A stretch of DNA of 64,000 bases from Thermoplasmata archaeon (GCA_028864975.1 JAGWLG010000003.1:86150-150149), one strand, 5' to 3'. Shown: positions 1 through 8,121, counted from the stretch's first letter. Program-made: numbers and translations. Notes: generated from the sequence alone by a model not told the origin.

Positions 1-58
1 GTTGCGGGGTGACGGGGCGAGAGCAAGCTTGGCGGTCTCGGTGGGGTCCGCGGTTCCG

Positions 59-904
59 CTACGTGGCCCGCACGACGTGGTTAAAGTCCCGTTCCAGCGT
101 CGCGACCTGCGAGCGGCTGAACGCGCCGGGATCGACCGACAGCACGAGCAGCCCGTGGTGCTGCTGGACCTTGCTGTGCAGCCAGTAGACGAACTTCGTC
201 GTGAGGTCGAAGGAGTTCTGCGTGTTGAGGAACTCGACCGCCTCGAGGTAGACGAGCGCGGGCTCGGGCGTTCCGTTGAGGAAGTTGTCGACGCGCCCCG
301 TGAGCTGCGTCGGGGAGGACTCGGCCGCCTCGACCCCCTCCTCGGTGGTCCCTTCGACACCCAGGTGGAGGATCACCAGGTCCTCGACAGGGGCCATGCG
401 ACGCAGTTCGTTCGGAAGTCTGGTGATGGCGAGCCCTCTTCCTACCCGGGGGAGGAGTTCGCGGAGGAACGAGCGCGCGACCTGGCGGGTCTCCTCCAGG
501 AAGAGGTAGTTGTACCCTGGGACCGCCGGGGGGAAAGCGGGCGCGCTCGAGGAGCCCCGCGGCTGGACGCGCACGAGGCTCTCGACGGGGATGCCGACCG
601 GGGTCGAGAGCAGGGTCTTCCGCTTGAGGCGCACTTCCTCGTCGAGGTGCCCGAGCCGGCTCTCGACGAAGACCCGGATCTCGGAAGGGGTGTGGCCCCT
701 CGCGACCAGACGGGTCACGAAGTGGAGCGCGTCGCGGGCCCCATCGCCCCAGCCTCGGGCGTAGGAGGTCGGTCCGTCCCCCCTGGAGGAGGAAGTGTCC
801 GAGTCGTCCAGGGCTTGGGGCTCCGTGTCGGTGCCCTCCTCTTCGTTCGCTCGTCGAGGGGCGGGGGACGCGGCCGGGGGAAGGCCTCCCGTTCGGCCGG
901 TCAC
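59..904 (-). CDS. DUF835 domain protein
   Basis: 281 residues. The first 50 or so are acidic and low in complexity. The C-terminal half (from about residue 130) has the archaeal DUF835 pattern: a YLFLEE strand, a GLAITR strand, then LVYLEAVEFL and LLVLSVDPGAF, which look like the strands of a degenerate P-loop-like sheet. The start is GTG, overlapping the stop of the DUF35 gene as GTGA, so it is the last gene of the mevalonate operon. DUF835 proteins are often linked to archaeal signalling or regulation, but no reaction is known to me and none is inferred here. Confidence 0.7.
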   Translation of the reverse strand: MTGRTGGLPPAASPAPRRANEEEGTDTEPQALDDSDTSSSRGDGPTSYARGWGDGARDALHFVTRLVARGHTPSEIRVFVESRLGHLDEEVRLKRKTLLSTPVGIPVESLVRVQPRGSSSAPAFPPAVPGYNYLFLEETRQVARSFLRELLPRVGRGLAITRLPNELRRMAPVEDLVILHLGVEGTTEEGVEAAESSPTQLTGRVDNFLNGTPEPALVYLEAVEFLNTQNSFDLTTKFVYWLHSKVQQHHGLLVLSVDPGAFSRSQVATLERDFNHVVRAT

Positions 905-1389
905 GTGCGCGCGGTCCGGGCCGCGGCCCGGGCGAGAGCCTCCTGAGAGGCCGGGGAGGCTGTAGGTTCGCTCGCTCCGCTCTCGCGCGAGGGGGCGAAC
1001 TTGTAGCCGTAGTGGATCACGCCGGCGCGCCCGTCCTCCCGGAGCTTGCGGAAGGCGGCGTGCACCCTCATCCCGATGTGCACGTCCGCGGGGGTGATGT
1101 CGACGACCTGCCCCGTGAGGAGCGGGCCCTCGGGGGTCTTGATGAGGGCCAGCACGTAGGGGACCTGCATCTCGAAACCCTCCGCCCCCTCGTGGACGAC
1201 CGAGAAGGAGTAGACCTCCCCGTCCCCCGAGAGGGTGAAGGGCTCCATCTTGCCCAACGACTGGCGGTGCGTCTGGCAGGTCGGGCAGACGGCCCTCGGC
1301 GGGAAGTAGACGGTCGAGCAGGCGCTGCAGCGGTTCCCACCCAGGTTGTAGCGGCGGGGCGTCTCTCTCCAGAATCTCGCAACGGTCAT
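901..1389 (-). CDS. DUF35 zinc-ribbon/OB-fold protein of the thiolase-HMG-CoA synthase operon
   Basis: 162 residues. It has an N-terminal zinc ribbon (Cys21, Cys24, Cys35, Cys38), then an OB-fold segment (GEVYSFSVVHEG, PYVLALIKTPEGPLLTGQVVD). In characterised archaea a DUF35 protein bridges acetoacetyl-CoA thiolase and HMG-CoA synthase in one complex, holding the CoA pantetheine arm in a shared channel. Gene order here (HMG-CoA synthase, thiolase, DUF35) fits that role. The ATG at 1389 was chosen because homology begins at MTVARFWRE; the open frame extends further upstream inside the thiolase gene. The tail after about residue 135 is variable. Confidence 0.88.
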   Translation of the reverse strand: MTVARFWRETPRRYNLGGNRCSACSTVYFPPRAVCPTCQTHRQSLGKMEPFTLSGDGEVYSFSVVHEGAEGFEMQVPYVLALIKTPEGPLLTGQVVDITPADVHIGMRVHAAFRKLREDGRAGVIHYGYKFAPSRESGASEPTASPASQEALARAAARTART

Positions 1390-1414
1390 GTTCTTGCTTC
1401 CTCCTTCCTGGGCT

Positions 1415-2587
1415 TCAGGTCGCCCTCTCCAAGAGATGGACGACGCTCGTGGCGCCCGTGCCTCCCAGGTTGTGGGTGAGACCGACCTGGGCCCCCGCGA
1501 CCTGCCGCTCCTTCGCCTCGCCCCGGAGCTGTCGGACGACCTCGGCCACCTGGGCGACCCCCACCGCGCCGAAGGGCTGTCCTTGGGCCTTGAGCCCGCC
1601 GGAGGAGTTGATGGCGAGCCGGGCCCCGGGAGGGCCGACGGTGCCCTCGGCGAGGGCCTTGCCGACGCCCCCCTTCGGACAGAATCCCAGGTCCTCGAGG
1701 GCGAGGAGGGCACTGATCGAGTAGGCGTCGTGGATCTCGGCGACCTGGACGTCCGCCGGGGTCCTCTTCGCGTGGCGGAACGCCACCTGGGCGGCGAGAC
1801 GGGTCGCCTCCACCGTCGTGATGTCCTTGCGGTGCTGCAGCGCGAGCGTGTCGCAGGCGACCTGGCTCGCGCAGATGCGGATGGGGGTGTCCGTGTGCTC
1901 TCTCGCCTTCTCGAGCGGGCCCAGGACCAGCGCGGAGGCCCCGTCGGAAGCGGGGGCACAGTCCATGACCCCCAGAGGTTGAGCGACGGGCGAGCCTTCC
2001 AGCACTTGGTCGAGGGAGACCTTGTTGCGGAAGTGCGCTAGGGGGTTCTTCGAGCCCATCTCGTGGGCGAGCACGGGGAAGCGCGCGAAGTCCTCTCTCC
2101 GAGTCCCGTGGTCGTGCATGTGCCGCCGGGCGATGAGCGCCCACAGCGAGGGGAGCGTCGCGCCGAAGACCGTCTCCCACTCCTGGTCCGCGCTCGCGTT
2201 CGCGATGTCCGTCTGGACATCCTCCGGGACGTCCGTCATCTTCTCGGCCCCGCCCACGACGACGTAGTCGTGCGCGCCGCTGGCGACGGCGAGGTAGGCC
2301 TGGTGCAGCGCGACCGCTCCGCTCGCTCCTCCCGCTTCGACGCGGATCGCGGGGAGATGATGGCCCGCGAGCCCCGCGTAGTCGAGGATCAGGGGGGCGA
2401 TGTGCTCCTGCTCGATGAAGCTCCCCGAGGCCATGTTCCCCAGGTAGAGCGCGCTGATGTCCTTGGAGGAAAGCTTCGCCTCCTGGAGCGCGGCGAATCC
2501 CGCCTCGATCCCGATCTCCCGGAACGAGCGGTCCCAGAGCTCGCCGAACTTCGTCTGCCCGATGCCCAGGATCGCGACCTCCCGCAT
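1415..2587 (-). CDS. SCP2/archaeal-type thiolase homologue lacking catalytic residues
   Basis: 390 residues, normal length for an archaeal acetoacetyl-CoA thiolase, starting MREVAILGIGQTKFGELWDR. Its position between HMG-CoA synthase and DUF35 is that of the acetoacetyl-CoA thiolase. The motifs are altered, however. The nucleophile motif, normally VEAACASG, reads VEAGGASG (Cys to Gly); the HDCF motif reads HDAY; and the GHP motif reads GQP. I confirmed all three from the codons on the minus strand. The fold motifs NSSGGL and HNLGGTG remain. The gene is intact and in operon, so it is probably a kept but non-catalytic subunit, perhaps structural. Classical thiolase chemistry is not supported. 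Confidence 0.85.
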   Translation of the reverse strand: MREVAILGIGQTKFGELWDRSFREIGIEAGFAALQEAKLSSKDISALYLGNMASGSFIEQEHIAPLILDYAGLAGHHLPAIRVEAGGASGAVALHQAYLAVASGAHDYVVVGGAEKMTDVPEDVQTDIANASADQEWETVFGATLPSLWALIARRHMHDHGTRREDFARFPVLAHEMGSKNPLAHFRNKVSLDQVLEGSPVAQPLGVMDCAPASDGASALVLGPLEKAREHTDTPIRICASQVACDTLALQHRKDITTVEATRLAAQVAFRHAKRTPADVQVAEIHDAYSISALLALEDLGFCPKGGVGKALAEGTVGPPGARLAINSSGGLKAQGQPFGAVGVAQVAEVVRQLRGEAKERQVAGAQVGLTHNLGGTGATSVVHLLERAT

Positions 2588-2589
2588 GG

Positions 2590-3657
2590 TCAGCTCCCTC
2601 CCAGGTGGATCTTCCCGCGGAACTTCGCGTACATGGCGTAGGAGAGGGGAACTCCCCCGTCGAGGAACTCCTGGACCGGGGGGCCGTGCTGCCGGTCGAA
2701 GCCCTCGATCCGGTCGGTGACCGTGAGGTCGAACGCGTCGGAGCCCGCGCCGCTGCCGTACCCGACGACCAACACACGGTCGCCGGCCTTGGCGTGGTCG
2801 AGCACGTTCGCGAGCCCGAGGAGCGCGGCACCGGAGTAGGTGTTGCCCACCCACGGGGTCACGAGACCGTACTTCATCTGCTGGTCGGAGAACCCCATGG
2901 ACTTCCCGATGCGCTGAGGGAACTTCCCGTTGGGCTGGTGGAAAACGACGTGCTGGTAGTTCTGAGGAGAGGTCTGCGCCCGCTCCATCATGCGCCGCCC
3001 GCACTCTCCCACATGGCGGAAGTAGGCCGGCTCGCCCGTGAACCTTCCTCCGTGGCTCGGGTAGCGCTGGCCCTCCCGACGCCAGAAGTCGGGGGTGTCC
3101 GTGGTGAAGCTCTCCGTCGCGTTGATCTCCGCGATCAGGTTCTCGCGGCCGATCACCAGCGCGGCCCCGCCAGCGCTCGCCGAGTACTCGAGAGCGTCAC
3201 CGGGGGCGCCCTGGGAGGTGTCCGCGCCGATCGCGACACCGTAGGTGATCATCTTGCTCGCCACCATCCCCATGCAGGTCTGGATGGCCGCCGTTCCCGC
3301 CTTGCAGGCGAACTCGAAGTCCGCCGCGGTGAGGTAGGGGGTCGCGCCGACAGCCTGGGCGACGACCGTGGCCGTGGGCTTCACGGCGTACGGGTGGCTC
3401 TCGCTCCCGACGTAGAGCGCCCCGATGTCCCGGGGATTGATCTTGCCGCGGGTGAGCGCGATGCGCAGCGCCTCGGTCGAGATGGTGATGGTGTCCTCGT
3501 CCGGGGAGGGGACGCTCTTGCGGACGACGTTCAGCCCCTTTCCCATGGCGGCCCCATCGGTCCCCCAGACCTGCCCGATCTCCTGGGGCGTGATCCGGTA
3601 GCGCGGGACGTAAGCGCCGTAGCTCACGATGCCGACCTTCTCTTCGGTCATGTCCAT
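2590..3657 (-). CDS. Hydroxymethylglutaryl-CoA synthase (archaeal)
   Basis: 355 residues. It condenses acetyl-CoA and acetoacetyl-CoA to HMG-CoA, the first committed step toward mevalonate and archaeal isoprenoid lipids. The archaeal catalytic motif FACKAGTAA (acylated Cys), the FHQPNGKFP histidine motif and the [11 protein letters not shown] segment are all present, so unlike the neighbouring thiolase this enzyme looks active. The start MDMTEEK could also be the second Met, two codons on. Two bases separate its stop from the thiolase start. The HTH regulator lies 34 bases upstream, the usual euryarchaeal arrangement. Confidence 0.95.
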   Translation of the reverse strand: MDMTEEKVGIVSYGAYVPRYRITPQEIGQVWGTDGAAMGKGLNVVRKSVPSPDEDTITISTEALRIALTRGKINPRDIGALYVGSESHPYAVKPTATVVAQAVGATPYLTAADFEFACKAGTAAIQTCMGMVASKMITYGVAIGADTSQGAPGDALEYSASAGGAALVIGRENLIAEINATESFTTDTPDFWRREGQRYPSHGGRFTGEPAYFRHVGECGRRMMERAQTSPQNYQHVVFHQPNGKFPQRIGKSMGFSDQQMKYGLVTPWVGNTYSGAALLGLANVLDHAKAGDRVLVVGYGSGAGSDAFDLTVTDRIEGFDRQHGPPVQEFLDGGVPLSYAMYAKFRGKIHLGGS

Positions 3658-3691
3658 TCTCCTTGCTCCTGCTCTTCGATACGGTGTCGGG

Positions 3692-4369
3692 TCAGATCTC
3701 CTCGAGACGCTTCAGGACCTCCTTCGGTCCGTACGGGGTCGTGAGGAGCGGGATGTTCTCCACCTCGGAGAGGCGGACCGCCAGAGGGTCGACGCGGCCG
3801 GGGGCGGAGTAGATGACGGCGGCGGGTTTGAGCGGGTGCGCGCGGATCGCGACCATCGGGGAGCGACCGTACTTGACGCCGCAGAAGAGGAGGGCCCGCT
3901 GGGTCGTCCAGCCGTAGACCTGGACGAACTCCTGGGCCCCCAACGACAGGATCGCCCGCGGGGCGTCGAGGAGGGTGAACCCGTGCAGGTCCCGGTGGAG
4001 GTCGACCCGGCTCGCGGGCTTCGCGTCCAGGAGCGAGGCGAGGGTCGTGAGGGGCACCGCGATGGAGAACTCCCGCATCGCGAGGATCCCCTCGGCGGGG
4101 GAGGGGAACCCCATCCGCTGGATGACGCGGCCTCCGTGCGACTTGTCGACGGCGACCAGCCCTTCCACGTAGCGTCGGATGAACCCGGCACCAGGGCTCT
4201 GACGCCGCTCGGCCTCGTAGTCCGCGATCACGGAGGGGACGGTCTCGAGCTGATGGGCGAGCTCCGTTTGCGAGATGCCGAAGTCCTCGCGCCATTTGCG
4301 CAACGTCCGCCCGGGATGGGGGGATAGGACTACCTCGCCCGCGATCTTCTCGCGGATCTCGACCGGCAC
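3692..4369 (-). CDS. HTH (Xre-type) transcriptional regulator of the mevalonate operon
   Basis: 225 residues. Residues 18-60 form a helix-turn-helix ([20 protein letters not shown], then [12 protein letters not shown]). The rest is a large conserved domain (about 80-225) found with this HTH in archaea, with segments [11 protein letters not shown] and [12 protein letters not shown]. Genes of this family commonly precede archaeal HMG-CoA synthase and are presumed to regulate it. The GTG start at 4369 has a CTTTAG TATA-like element about 27 bases upstream, consistent with a leaderless mRNA. A perfect inverted repeat farther upstream is a candidate autoregulatory operator. Confidence 0.85.
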   Translation of the reverse strand: MPVEIREKIAGEVVLSPHPGRTLRKWREDFGISQTELAHQLETVPSVIADYEAERRQSPGAGFIRRYVEGLVAVDKSHGGRVIQRMGFPSPAEGILAMREFSIAVPLTTLASLLDAKPASRVDLHRDLHGFTLLDAPRAILSLGAQEFVQVYGWTTQRALLFCGVKYGRSPMVAIRAHPLKPAAVIYSAPGRVDPLAVRLSEVENIPLLTTPYGPKEVLKRLEEI

Positions 4370-4393
4370 GGAGGTGAGGGAGGGGGCGGGGTA

Positions 4394-4399
4394 CTAAAG
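4394..4399 (-). promoter_or_regulatory. TATA-like box for the mevalonate operon
   Basis: On the minus strand the hexamer CTTTAG lies about 27 bases before the GTG start of the HTH regulator. This spacing and sequence recur at other genes in the window that appear leaderless. Confidence 0.5.
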
Positions 4400-4411
4400 C
4401 CTCACGCTACT

Positions 4412-4432
4412 TGTCGAATTGCGTATTCGACA
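4412..4432. promoter_or_regulatory. Perfect 8-bp inverted repeat, candidate operator
   Basis: Arms TGTCGAAT (4412-4419) and ATTCGACA (4425-4432) are exact reverse complements around a 5-base spacer. The repeat lies 43-63 bases upstream of the HTH regulator start, just behind the presumed TATA box, where an archaeal regulator could bind. A related repeat with CGAAT half sites is at 7893-7908. Regulator identity is inference. Confidence 0.5.
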
Positions 4433-4506
4433 GTTCGTGTGTCCCCTGACGGTGCGGTGGCGGGAGAAGGACCTGCAGCACCGGACCGGACGATAAGGAG
4501 GGGGAG

Positions 4507-4609
4507 TGGACTGGGCGAGATGCTCAGGAGGGAGGGGGGTCCTCTCCTCCGTTTGAACTCGCGGCCTCTACCTTGCCAAGGTAGCGATCTTCCACTGATC
4601 TACCAGCCC
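4507..4609 (-). tRNA. tRNA-Ala(GGC) with an intron in the T loop
   Basis: Reading the minus strand from 4609: acceptor GGGCTGG pairs with CCAGTCC (66-72), followed by A73 and no encoded CCA. The D stem is GATC/GATC. The anticodon stem CTACC/GGTAG carries loop TTGGCAA, giving anticodon GGC (Ala). The acceptor has the G3:U70 pair that specifies alanine. The T stem GCGAG/CTCGC is interrupted within the T loop after TTCAAA by 31 bases. Removing them leaves a normal 72-base tRNA. Its promoter is probably the TATA element at 4642-4650. Confidence 0.9.
4521..4551 (-). other. Non-canonical tRNA intron (near position 59/60)
   Basis: 31 bases lie between T-loop nucleotide 59 and nucleotide 60 (T at 4520). 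The junction could shift by one base, because the intron could instead start after the C at 4551. The intron starts with GGAGG and contains CCTCC near its end, so it can fold on itself as introns cut by the archaeal splicing endonuclease do. Introns at 59/60 are known in some archaeal tRNAs but are less common than 37/38 introns. Confidence 0.75.
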
Positions 4610-4641
4610 GTCTCCCCGCCGAGAGCGCGCAGACCACGGGA

Positions 4642-4650
4642 GTTATACCC
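4642..4650. promoter_or_regulatory. TATA element possibly shared by tRNA-Ala and the GNAT gene
   Basis: The sequence reads GTTATACCC on the plus strand and GGGTATAAC on the minus strand. It is about 30 bases before the GTG start of the acetyltransferase (4678) and about 36 bases before the first base of the minus-strand tRNA-Ala. It can serve either direction. That one element drives both genes is inference. Confidence 0.4.
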
Positions 4651-4677
4651 TTTCGCTGGACTCCTCCCTCGACCTCC

Positions 4678-5643
4678 GTGCAGCTCCTCGTTTACGACGA
4701 CCTCAAGCCGGAGATGGAGGCGAGCCGGGCGGCGACCCACCTCGGAGCCTTCGGCGGCTTCCTCTCGCCCTCCGAGGTCGCCATCTGGAGGAGGCTTGGG
4801 TCCTTCTCTGACTACGTCGGGGTCTTTGCGGTCGAAGCAGGGCAGGTCCTTGGCCACGCGTACGCGTTGAGGCTTCCCTACACGTACCCGGACGGCCGCG
4901 TCGAACGCGTGAGCGGGGTCGCGGGGGTGGGCTCACGACCGGACCATCGTGGGCGAGGCCTCGCGCGTCGGATGCTCGAAGAGATCCATCGAAGGGAGAG
5001 GAAGGAAGGGATCGACCACATCGCGCTCTGGACGAACCGTTCCTGGGGGGCCCACGGCATCTACGAGAGGTTGGGCTACCAGGACGTGTATGGGATCCCG
5101 CTCGCGGTCCGCGCGGTGCCGCGGACCATGCGGCCCGCCTCCAACACGGTCCGCGTTCGACACGGAAGGGTGACCGACCTACCCCGGCTCGAGGAGGTCC
5201 ACGTTCGGGCGACCCGAGGGAGGATCGGGTTCACCCCCCGCCTTCCCCGGAGCCTCGTTGCCGAGCACAAGGCCCGCGCCCTCGACCCACCGAAGGACCT
5301 GCTCGTCGCCACCGACGGCGGTCGCCCGGTGGGGTATGCCCGGGTCGAGGAAGATCCCTCGCGCGTGCGATGTCCCGAGCTCCTTACCGAAGGGCCAGGG
5401 GCCGCCCTTGCCCTCATCGAAGCCATGGAACGACGTGGGCGCGGAAGGATGTGCACATGGTGCCTCTCGGCCGTTGCGGACCAGGGAGCGGAGCTCCGCC
5501 GGCGAGGGTACCTGTTCGTCCCCACCGGGTGGTACGGGATGATGGCGTGCCGGTTGCGCGGAGAAGCGAACGCTTCCCAGGTCCGGGCGGAGCTGGGGGT
5601 GGACCAGCCGCGGTGGGTCGTCCACCGCGGGGACCAGTTCTGA
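4678..5643 (+). CDS. Tandem GNAT-fold N-acetyltransferase
   Basis: 321 residues. The N-terminal GNAT domain (about 1-150) has the acetyl-CoA loop VGSRPDHRGRGLARRMLEEI (about residues 82-101) and the YERLGYQDVYG end strand. A second, more divergent GNAT-like half follows (about 160-305; TDGGRPVGYARVEEDP). The two-domain layout resembles Eis-like acetyltransferases, which act on amines; the substrate is unknown. The start is GTG with a TATA element about 30 bases upstream. It stands alone, transcribed away from the tRNA. Confidence 0.8.
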   Translation: MQLLVYDDLKPEMEASRAATHLGAFGGFLSPSEVAIWRRLGSFSDYVGVFAVEAGQVLGHAYALRLPYTYPDGRVERVSGVAGVGSRPDHRGRGLARRMLEEIHRRERKEGIDHIALWTNRSWGAHGIYERLGYQDVYGIPLAVRAVPRTMRPASNTVRVRHGRVTDLPRLEEVHVRATRGRIGFTPRLPRSLVAEHKARALDPPKDLLVATDGGRPVGYARVEEDPSRVRCPELLTEGPGAALALIEAMERRGRGRMCTWCLSAVADQGAELRRRGYLFVPTGWYGMMACRLRGEANASQVRAELGVDQPRWVVHRGDQF

Positions 5644-6129
5644 GCTCTCCGAGGTCCGTCGCGACGAAGGGGGGAGGTGGTCGCACCCAGGTCGTCCCGA
5701 ACCGGTCGGGGTGTTGGATGCGCATGCATCCGTGCTATGCCGTATCATGCGCTGCAAGTTCTGGTCCGTGAACCTGCCGCCCCGTTGAAGTAGCCGCTTC
5801 GCCGAATCCTTCGTTCGAGGGGGATGACGGCCACGATCGTCTGGGGAACGAACCTCGGGTTGTTCCTTGGACACGTGAGGAGGGGGATCGATCTACGGCC
5901 GAACAAGGCTCGAGCGTTGGCGCTCGACACGTCGCCCCCTGGACCCCCTTTTGGTGTGCTCCCCCCGGACAGCCTGGGCGAGGTGGATCGACCACGGAGA
6001 GCCCCGTGCGGACGCTGGCATCCCCCTCAAGAGCCGGCATCCCCTCCGGATGCCGCTCGGGGCCCGTGATGGTCGGCCCAGGCTGTCCCCGAGTTGGCGG
6101 GCCGTAGCTCCGGTCCTCCTCGCCAAGTC
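5644..6129. other. Region without a convincing gene
   Basis: About 490 bases with no frame that shows protein-like composition or homology. It contains two exact inverted repeats: GGATGC/GCATCC at 5716-5731, and CGGCATCC/GGATGCCG with a 5-base loop at 6035-6055. An untranslated RNA is possible, but I could not recognise a known RNA family. The end of the region leads into the promoter of the next gene (CATATACC at 6131-6138). Confidence 0.35.
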
Positions 6130-6157
6130 CCATATACCCCAGCCTGGTCGGCGCTCC

Positions 6158-6514
6158 GTGGCCGAGAACGAGCGTCGCGACGACCCGGTCGACCTGCTCC
6201 TCCGAGGGTCGAGGGAACTGCTCCATCCCGAGGCGCTGGTCGCCGAAGCGACCAAGGACCTGGTGAAGGAGGAGATCCGCCACCTGCTCGAGCGCAAGCT
6301 CAAGGAGAACCCGGAGCTCGCGAAGGAGCTGCGCGACGCCGTCCACGACCTCCTCGAGGCGCGGGCGAGGGAGTACGCGGCGCTGCTCCGGGTGACGGCC
6401 GCCTCGGCGCGGCTCGGTTTCGCGGCGGCCCCGGATTCGGTCAAGGGGGTCCTGGCCCGCGACGTCGCGTCCCTCCTGACGCGGGAGCTCGGGACCCTCG
6501 TCGACAAGATCTGA
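6158..6514 (+). CDS. Small helical protein upstream of PAC2 gene
   Basis: 118 residues, strongly charged and helical (KEEIRHLLERKLKENPELAK, then LRDAVHDLLEARAREYAALL). The GTG start at 6158 was chosen because the charged helical protein begins there and a CATATACC TATA-like element lies about 24 bases upstream; the open frame extends further but looks non-coding. Sixteen bases separate it from the PAC2 gene, so the two are likely co-transcribed. I do not recognise the family. It may be an archaeal partner of the PAC2 protein, but that rests only on adjacency. Confidence 0.65.
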   Translation: MAENERRDDPVDLLLRGSRELLHPEALVAEATKDLVKEEIRHLLERKLKENPELAKELRDAVHDLLEARAREYAALLRVTAASARLGFAAAPDSVKGVLARDVASLLTRELGTLVDKI

Positions 6515-6530
6515 ACGGGGGGAGAACGGC

Positions 6531-7373
6531 ATGCCCTCCTGGCGAACCCCCACGCCCCCCATGGCCCCGGACGAGGTCCGGATCTACGAGGTGAAGCGGA
6601 CGGACCTCACCGACGCGGTGGTCATCGACGGGTTCCCCTCGGTGGGTCTGGTCTCCTCGATCGTGGCGAACTATCTCATCGATGCCCTTCACATGGAACA
6701 GATCGGGATCGTGGACTCTCCCGCGTTCCCGACCGTGTCGCTGGTGCGCGAGGGGGAGCCGCAGCACCCGGTGAGGATCTACGCGGGGCAACCCCCCGAC
6801 AAGCGACCGGGGAGCGCGGCCCAGAAGGTGGTGGCGTTCATCAGCGAGTTCCAGCCGCCCGCGAACGTGGTGAACAACCTCGCGCATACGGTCCTAGATT
6901 GGGCGCAGGAGCAGCGCTGCTCGCTCCTGGTCTCCCCCGAAGGGCTGGTCATCGAACGTGGAGAGGGGGAGGAGGCCCACGTCGGCACCGTCCCTCCCAC
7001 GGTCCGCGTCTACGGGGTCGCTTCGTCGCGTCGCGCTCGGGAGCTCTTCATCGAGCCGAACGTCGCCTCGTTCCAGGAAGGGGTCGTGACCGGGGTCGCG
7101 GGGGTCCTTCTGAACGAAGGGCGCCGACGCGGGTTCGATGTCCTCACATTCCTTGCCGAGGCCCACCCGGACTACCCGGACGCCCGGGCGGCCGCGAAGG
7201 TCATCGAGACCATCGACCACGTGCTCCTGGGGACCATCATCGACCCCGGGCCGCTCTACACCGAGGCGGAGCGCATCGAGCAGCAGCTCCTCACCATCCA
7301 GAGATCGGCGGCGGAGCGCGCAGCCTCCAAGGACCGGGCCGTCCCCACGCCCTCGATGTCGATGTACGGGTGA
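6531..7373 (+). CDS. PAC2 (proteasome assembly chaperone-like) family protein
   Basis: 280 residues. The N-terminal part has the PAC2 pattern: VVIDGFPSVGLVSSIVANYL at about residues 31-50, then SPAFPTVSLVREGEP, then VYGVASSRRARELF and GVVTGVAGVLLNEGRRRGFDVLTFLAE. The C-terminus is a charged, coiled-coil-like stretch (EAERIEQQLLTIQRSAAERA). Archaeal PAC2 proteins are ATP-grasp-associated or proteasome-assembly homologues with no settled function. Start ATG 6531 has a G-rich Shine-Dalgarno-like run just upstream; an internal ATG at 6561 is possible. Confidence 0.85.
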   Translation: MPSWRTPTPPMAPDEVRIYEVKRTDLTDAVVIDGFPSVGLVSSIVANYLIDALHMEQIGIVDSPAFPTVSLVREGEPQHPVRIYAGQPPDKRPGSAAQKVVAFISEFQPPANVVNNLAHTVLDWAQEQRCSLLVSPEGLVIERGEGEEAHVGTVPPTVRVYGVASSRRARELFIEPNVASFQEGVVTGVAGVLLNEGRRRGFDVLTFLAEAHPDYPDARAAAKVIETIDHVLLGTIIDPGPLYTEAERIEQQLLTIQRSAAERAASKDRAVPTPSMSMYG

Positions 7374-7458
7374 GGCCCGGGGATCCTCGGCCCCCGTGGG
7401 AGAGGGGAGCGGCGGCGCCGGGGGGGGAGGTCCCCCTGGACGATGCGAGCTTCTCAGC

Positions 7459-7845
7459 TCAGCTGTCGGGGGCAACCGGGGGCTCTTGGCTCTCGTCCCC
7501 GTCTTCCCCGTCCCCGGACCCGTCCTTCTCGGTCTCCTCGGACCCTTCCTCGTCGGGGGGCGGCGCGGCGGCCTTGCGCCGGCGGAGCAAGAAGAGCAGC
7601 AGGAGCGCGATCAAGACCACGCCCACGATCCCTCCGATGGCCGCGTACCCGAGCGGGCTCGACCAGAAGCTGGAGCTGTTGTTCTGAGGGGTGACGTACT
7701 GGCGCGGCGGAGGGATCGCGCTGGCGGGGGCGCTGCTTCCCTCGAGGATGGAGACCCCGACCAGGAGGACCATGCCGATGGCGATCAACACAGGGACGGT
7801 CTTCTGGAGAAGGCCTGACGTCCGCGCATCTGAGTTCGAGGTCAC
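7459..7845 (-). CDS. Small membrane protein with acidic C-terminal tail
   Basis: 128 residues with two predicted transmembrane segments: about 16-34 (VPVLIAIGMVLLVGVSIL) and about 65-87 (GYAAIGGIVGVVLIALLLLF). The loop between them is Ser/Pro-rich. An RRRK positive patch follows the second helix, so the very acidic tail (about 97-128) faces the cytoplasm. The start is GTG 7845. It is convergent with the PAC2 gene. No family was recognised. Confidence 0.6.
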   Translation of the reverse strand: MTSNSDARTSGLLQKTVPVLIAIGMVLLVGVSILEGSSAPASAIPPPRQYVTPQNNSSSFWSSPLGYAAIGGIVGVVLIALLLLFLLRRRKAAAPPPDEEGSEETEKDGSGDGEDGDESQEPPVAPDS

Positions 7846-7892
7846 TGTCTCGCCTAACGGTCAGATAGGCACTGTCGGACCCGCTATTTGAA

Positions 7893-7908
7893 CGAATTGC
7901 CCAATTCG
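7893..7908. promoter_or_regulatory. Inverted repeat CGAATTG/CAATTCG, candidate operator
   Basis: CGAATTG (7893-7899) and CAATTCG (7902-7908) are exact reverse complements with a 2-base centre. The repeat lies 48-63 bases upstream of the 7845 membrane-protein start, close to the spacing of the 4412-4432 repeat relative to the HTH gene. Both contain CGAAT/ATTCG half sites, so one regulator might bind both. This is inference. Confidence 0.35.
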
Positions 7909-8121
7909 CACTCGGGTTCCGGCTCCTTTTGCGCGTAAACCTGCTCGAGTATGGCCGTTTCGAGAGATCTCAAGCGTGCCCCGGTCCCGCGTTGCGACGA
8001 ACCGAGACCCATGCTGCCCCCATCGGCCCGGTGGAGGTGGAGGCCCGTCCTCCGACCGAGAGAACGGCGTCTCACGGCCACGACGGACCTCTCCCCCCGG
8101 GGCGGCGCGGCGTCGCTCAAG

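Noticed and set aside
2..946. Long plus-strand open frame opposite the DUF835 gene
   Set aside because: It is antisense to a gene with a recognisable family; composition is Arg/Asp/Glu-rich as expected for a shadow frame in GC-rich DNA.
5745..5930. 61-codon minus-strand frame in the 5.7 kb gap
   Set aside because: No promoter, ribosome site or family; I found no reason to prefer it to random sequence.
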